64,000 bases of DNA from contig DAOTTU010000085.1 of NCBI GenBank assembly GCA_034437655.1, forward strand, positions 1 through 64,000, given 5' to 3'. Shown in pieces: positions 62,947 to 64,000 of the stretch (position 1 is the stretch's first letter; every line of letters starts with the position of its first letter). The stretch comes from J027 sp034437655 (GTDB taxonomy: Bacteria; Chloroflexota; Anaerolineae; Aggregatilineales; J027). The position numbers and the translations under genes were made by a program. Below the pieces are notes generated by a model that saw only the letters and a program-made list of their open reading frames with translations, had not been told where the DNA came from and did no database searches.

Positions 62947-63597
62947 TCAAAAACCACCACGATACCGTTCTTCACGCCATATGTTGGCGATGTTGTTATA
63001 GCCAGCATTCTCCCAGAAGCCGGGACGGTCTTCAGCCGTAAATTCTATGCCACGAATCCATTTACCGCCCTTCCACAGATAACGGTCGGTGTCAACTTTC
63101 TTGCCGGGCACTGCCCCCATCAAACCACGCAACGGGTAGCCATGCTCGGGGTCCAGCGGTTCATCTTGATAGCGATAGGCCAGCAAGAAATTGTCTGCCA
63201 GCACCGCTTCCAATGATGTATTGGTCGTGTAGCCGAATTCACAATGTTGGATCATAAAGCGGGCTTCTGGCTTCAGCGTAATATACCCGTGATCAATCAA
63301 GTCCTGCACATGCACGCCTTCCCATTCGGTATCAAACTTGCTCCAGCGTGTAACACAATGAAGATCAAGGGTCATTGTGCGCGTCGGGAGTTGTGTAAAT
63401 TCTTCCCATGTCCATGTCACAGGTTCTTCAACAAGGCCGGTGACCTTGAATGTCCAGTTATCAAGCGTTTGGTAGGTCGGTGTCGGCCCATAGTGCAGTA
63501 CTGGAAATTTAAGTGTGACGGACTGCCCCGGTGGAAGCCGCCCTTCATCACGGACACGATTTTCGAGTTCGCGGCGGTCTTGAAAGTTTTTAAACAT
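62947..63597 (-). CDS. Sulfite oxidase-type molybdopterin oxidoreductase
   Basis: 216 residues, a single molybdopterin-binding domain as in MsrP/YedY. The Mo-coordinating Cys is in LDLHCVTRWS. The cofactor pocket region WEGVHVQDLI and the HGYPLRGLMGAVPGKK segment are conserved. No Tat signal or membrane helix is present, so it appears cytosolic, unlike exported MsrP. The substrate is unknown. AAGGAG lies about 8 bases before the ATG. It would need molybdopterin, whose sulfur carrier might also be served by the MoeZ-like protein. Confidence 0.9.
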   Translation of the reverse strand: MFKNFQDRRELENRVRDEGRLPPGQSVTLKFPVLHYGPTPTYQTLDNWTFKVTGLVEEPVTWTWEEFTQLPTRTMTLDLHCVTRWSKFDTEWEGVHVQDLIDHGYITLKPEARFMIQHCEFGYTTNTSLEAVLADNFLLAYRYQDEPLDPEHGYPLRGLMGAVPGKKVDTDRYLWKGGKWIRGIEFTAEDRPGFWENAGYNNIANIWREERYRGGF

Positions 63598-63750
63598 ATA
63601 TCTGCTCCTTAGGAGAACAATTAAATTAGGTGGTTTTCAACATTTTAGGGTAGAGTTTGGGCAAATATCTACTATGTATCAGGATGATATCTATTGTAAC
63701 CTATCTGTCGCGTACGGTTGTTGCACTAGCTTGCGCTCAAAGGAAACCTA

Positions 63751-64000
63751 ATGTCGGAAATCGAAAGTAATGATATTCAGTTTTTTGTCCTTATCCCGGT
63801 CTTTATCACCGACGATTTCTATCGAATGCTTGACCCGGATGAACATGTAGACACCGAATACGCAACCCAACTCTCCGACCGTCGCAGCATCACCACACGC
63901 CCTATCCCGGAAATGTTTCAACCGTTGTTCATCACCGACGACTTCAAAGCCACGTTTCGCCCAACGGCGCTTGATCTCAAACAGGTTAACGAACAACAAG
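63751..64000 (+). CDS. Partial hypothetical protein, cut by the right edge
   Basis: An open frame starts at an ATG with AAGGA 6 bases upstream and runs 83 codons to the window end without a stop. The protein begins MSEIESNDIQFFVLIPVF. It contains two similar short segments, VFITDDFYRMLDP and LFITDDFKATFRP, about 45 residues apart, hinting at a repeated unit. No family is recognised. It is divergent from the molybdopterin enzyme, with 153 bases between starts. Confidence 0.65.
   Translation, partial: MSEIESNDIQFFVLIPVFITDDFYRMLDPDEHVDTEYATQLSDRRSITTRPIPEMFQPLFITDDFKATFRPTALDLKQVNEQQ

Overview
The window is a 64 kb chromosomal segment at roughly 50% GC, with densely packed genes in short operons on both strands. 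It has no rRNA, tRNA, CRISPR array or recognisable insertion sequence. Gene content points to a bacterium of the phylum Chloroflexota, probably an Anaerolineae relative. The supporting features are a cysM-mec-cysO-moeZ sulfur carrier cluster, a B12-dependent acyl-CoA mutase large subunit without its B12 domain, an Mrp antiporter with fused A and B subunits, tandem bacterial dynamins, and many GAF/histidine-kinase regulators. This placement is inferred from gene content only.

Layout: 1-16.5 kb holds trpS plus a zinc-ribbon protein, a membrane histidine kinase/OmpR regulator pair, an unknown protein with an apparent internal duplication, an rpiA-dcd-glycerate kinase operon, a hydrolase-like protein and peroxiredoxin, a dsbA-like/dipeptidase/membrane-protein operon, and two back-to-back dynamin-like GTPases. 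16.6-25.2 kb holds CBS and UspA stress proteins, ssb, a compact chemosensory operon (CheW, two MCPs, a non-CheR methyltransferase, a CheA-receiver hybrid) and a DtxR-family metal regulator. 25.3-32.7 kb is accessory: a TPR-like membrane protein, a TIR-domain membrane protein and its unknown partner, a GT39-like glycosyltransferase, a short bL33 gene (rpmG), and an M28 lipoprotein peptidase. 32.7-38.7 kb is the complete mrp Na+/H+ antiporter operon.

39.1-43.7 kb is the most interesting stretch. A gene-free leader of about 300 bases, with a good promoter, a terminator and a competing upstream helix, precedes cysM-mec-cysO-DUF4395-thioredoxin-moeZ-rhodanese. Together these genes encode a cysteine pathway that uses a protein thiocarboxylate, as known from Mycobacterium. 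The leader looks like a cis-acting attenuator or riboswitch, and I could not assign it to a known class.

43.7-64 kb holds galT-galK, a two-gene partner-switching module (PP2C phosphatase fused to an anti-sigma-type kinase, plus a STAS antagonist), tatA, and an acyl-CoA mutase whose two substrate-specificity residues differ from methylmalonyl-CoA mutase. It continues with a NarL/GAF-kinase pair, a degenerate receiver-GAF protein next to a deoxynucleoside kinase-MazG fusion, and an ECF-like sigma factor. A long leftward run follows: SDR, surE, an acidic protein, beta-CASP nuclease, RNase D, CorA, queG, and a molybdopterin oxidoreductase. The right edge cuts an unknown rightward gene.
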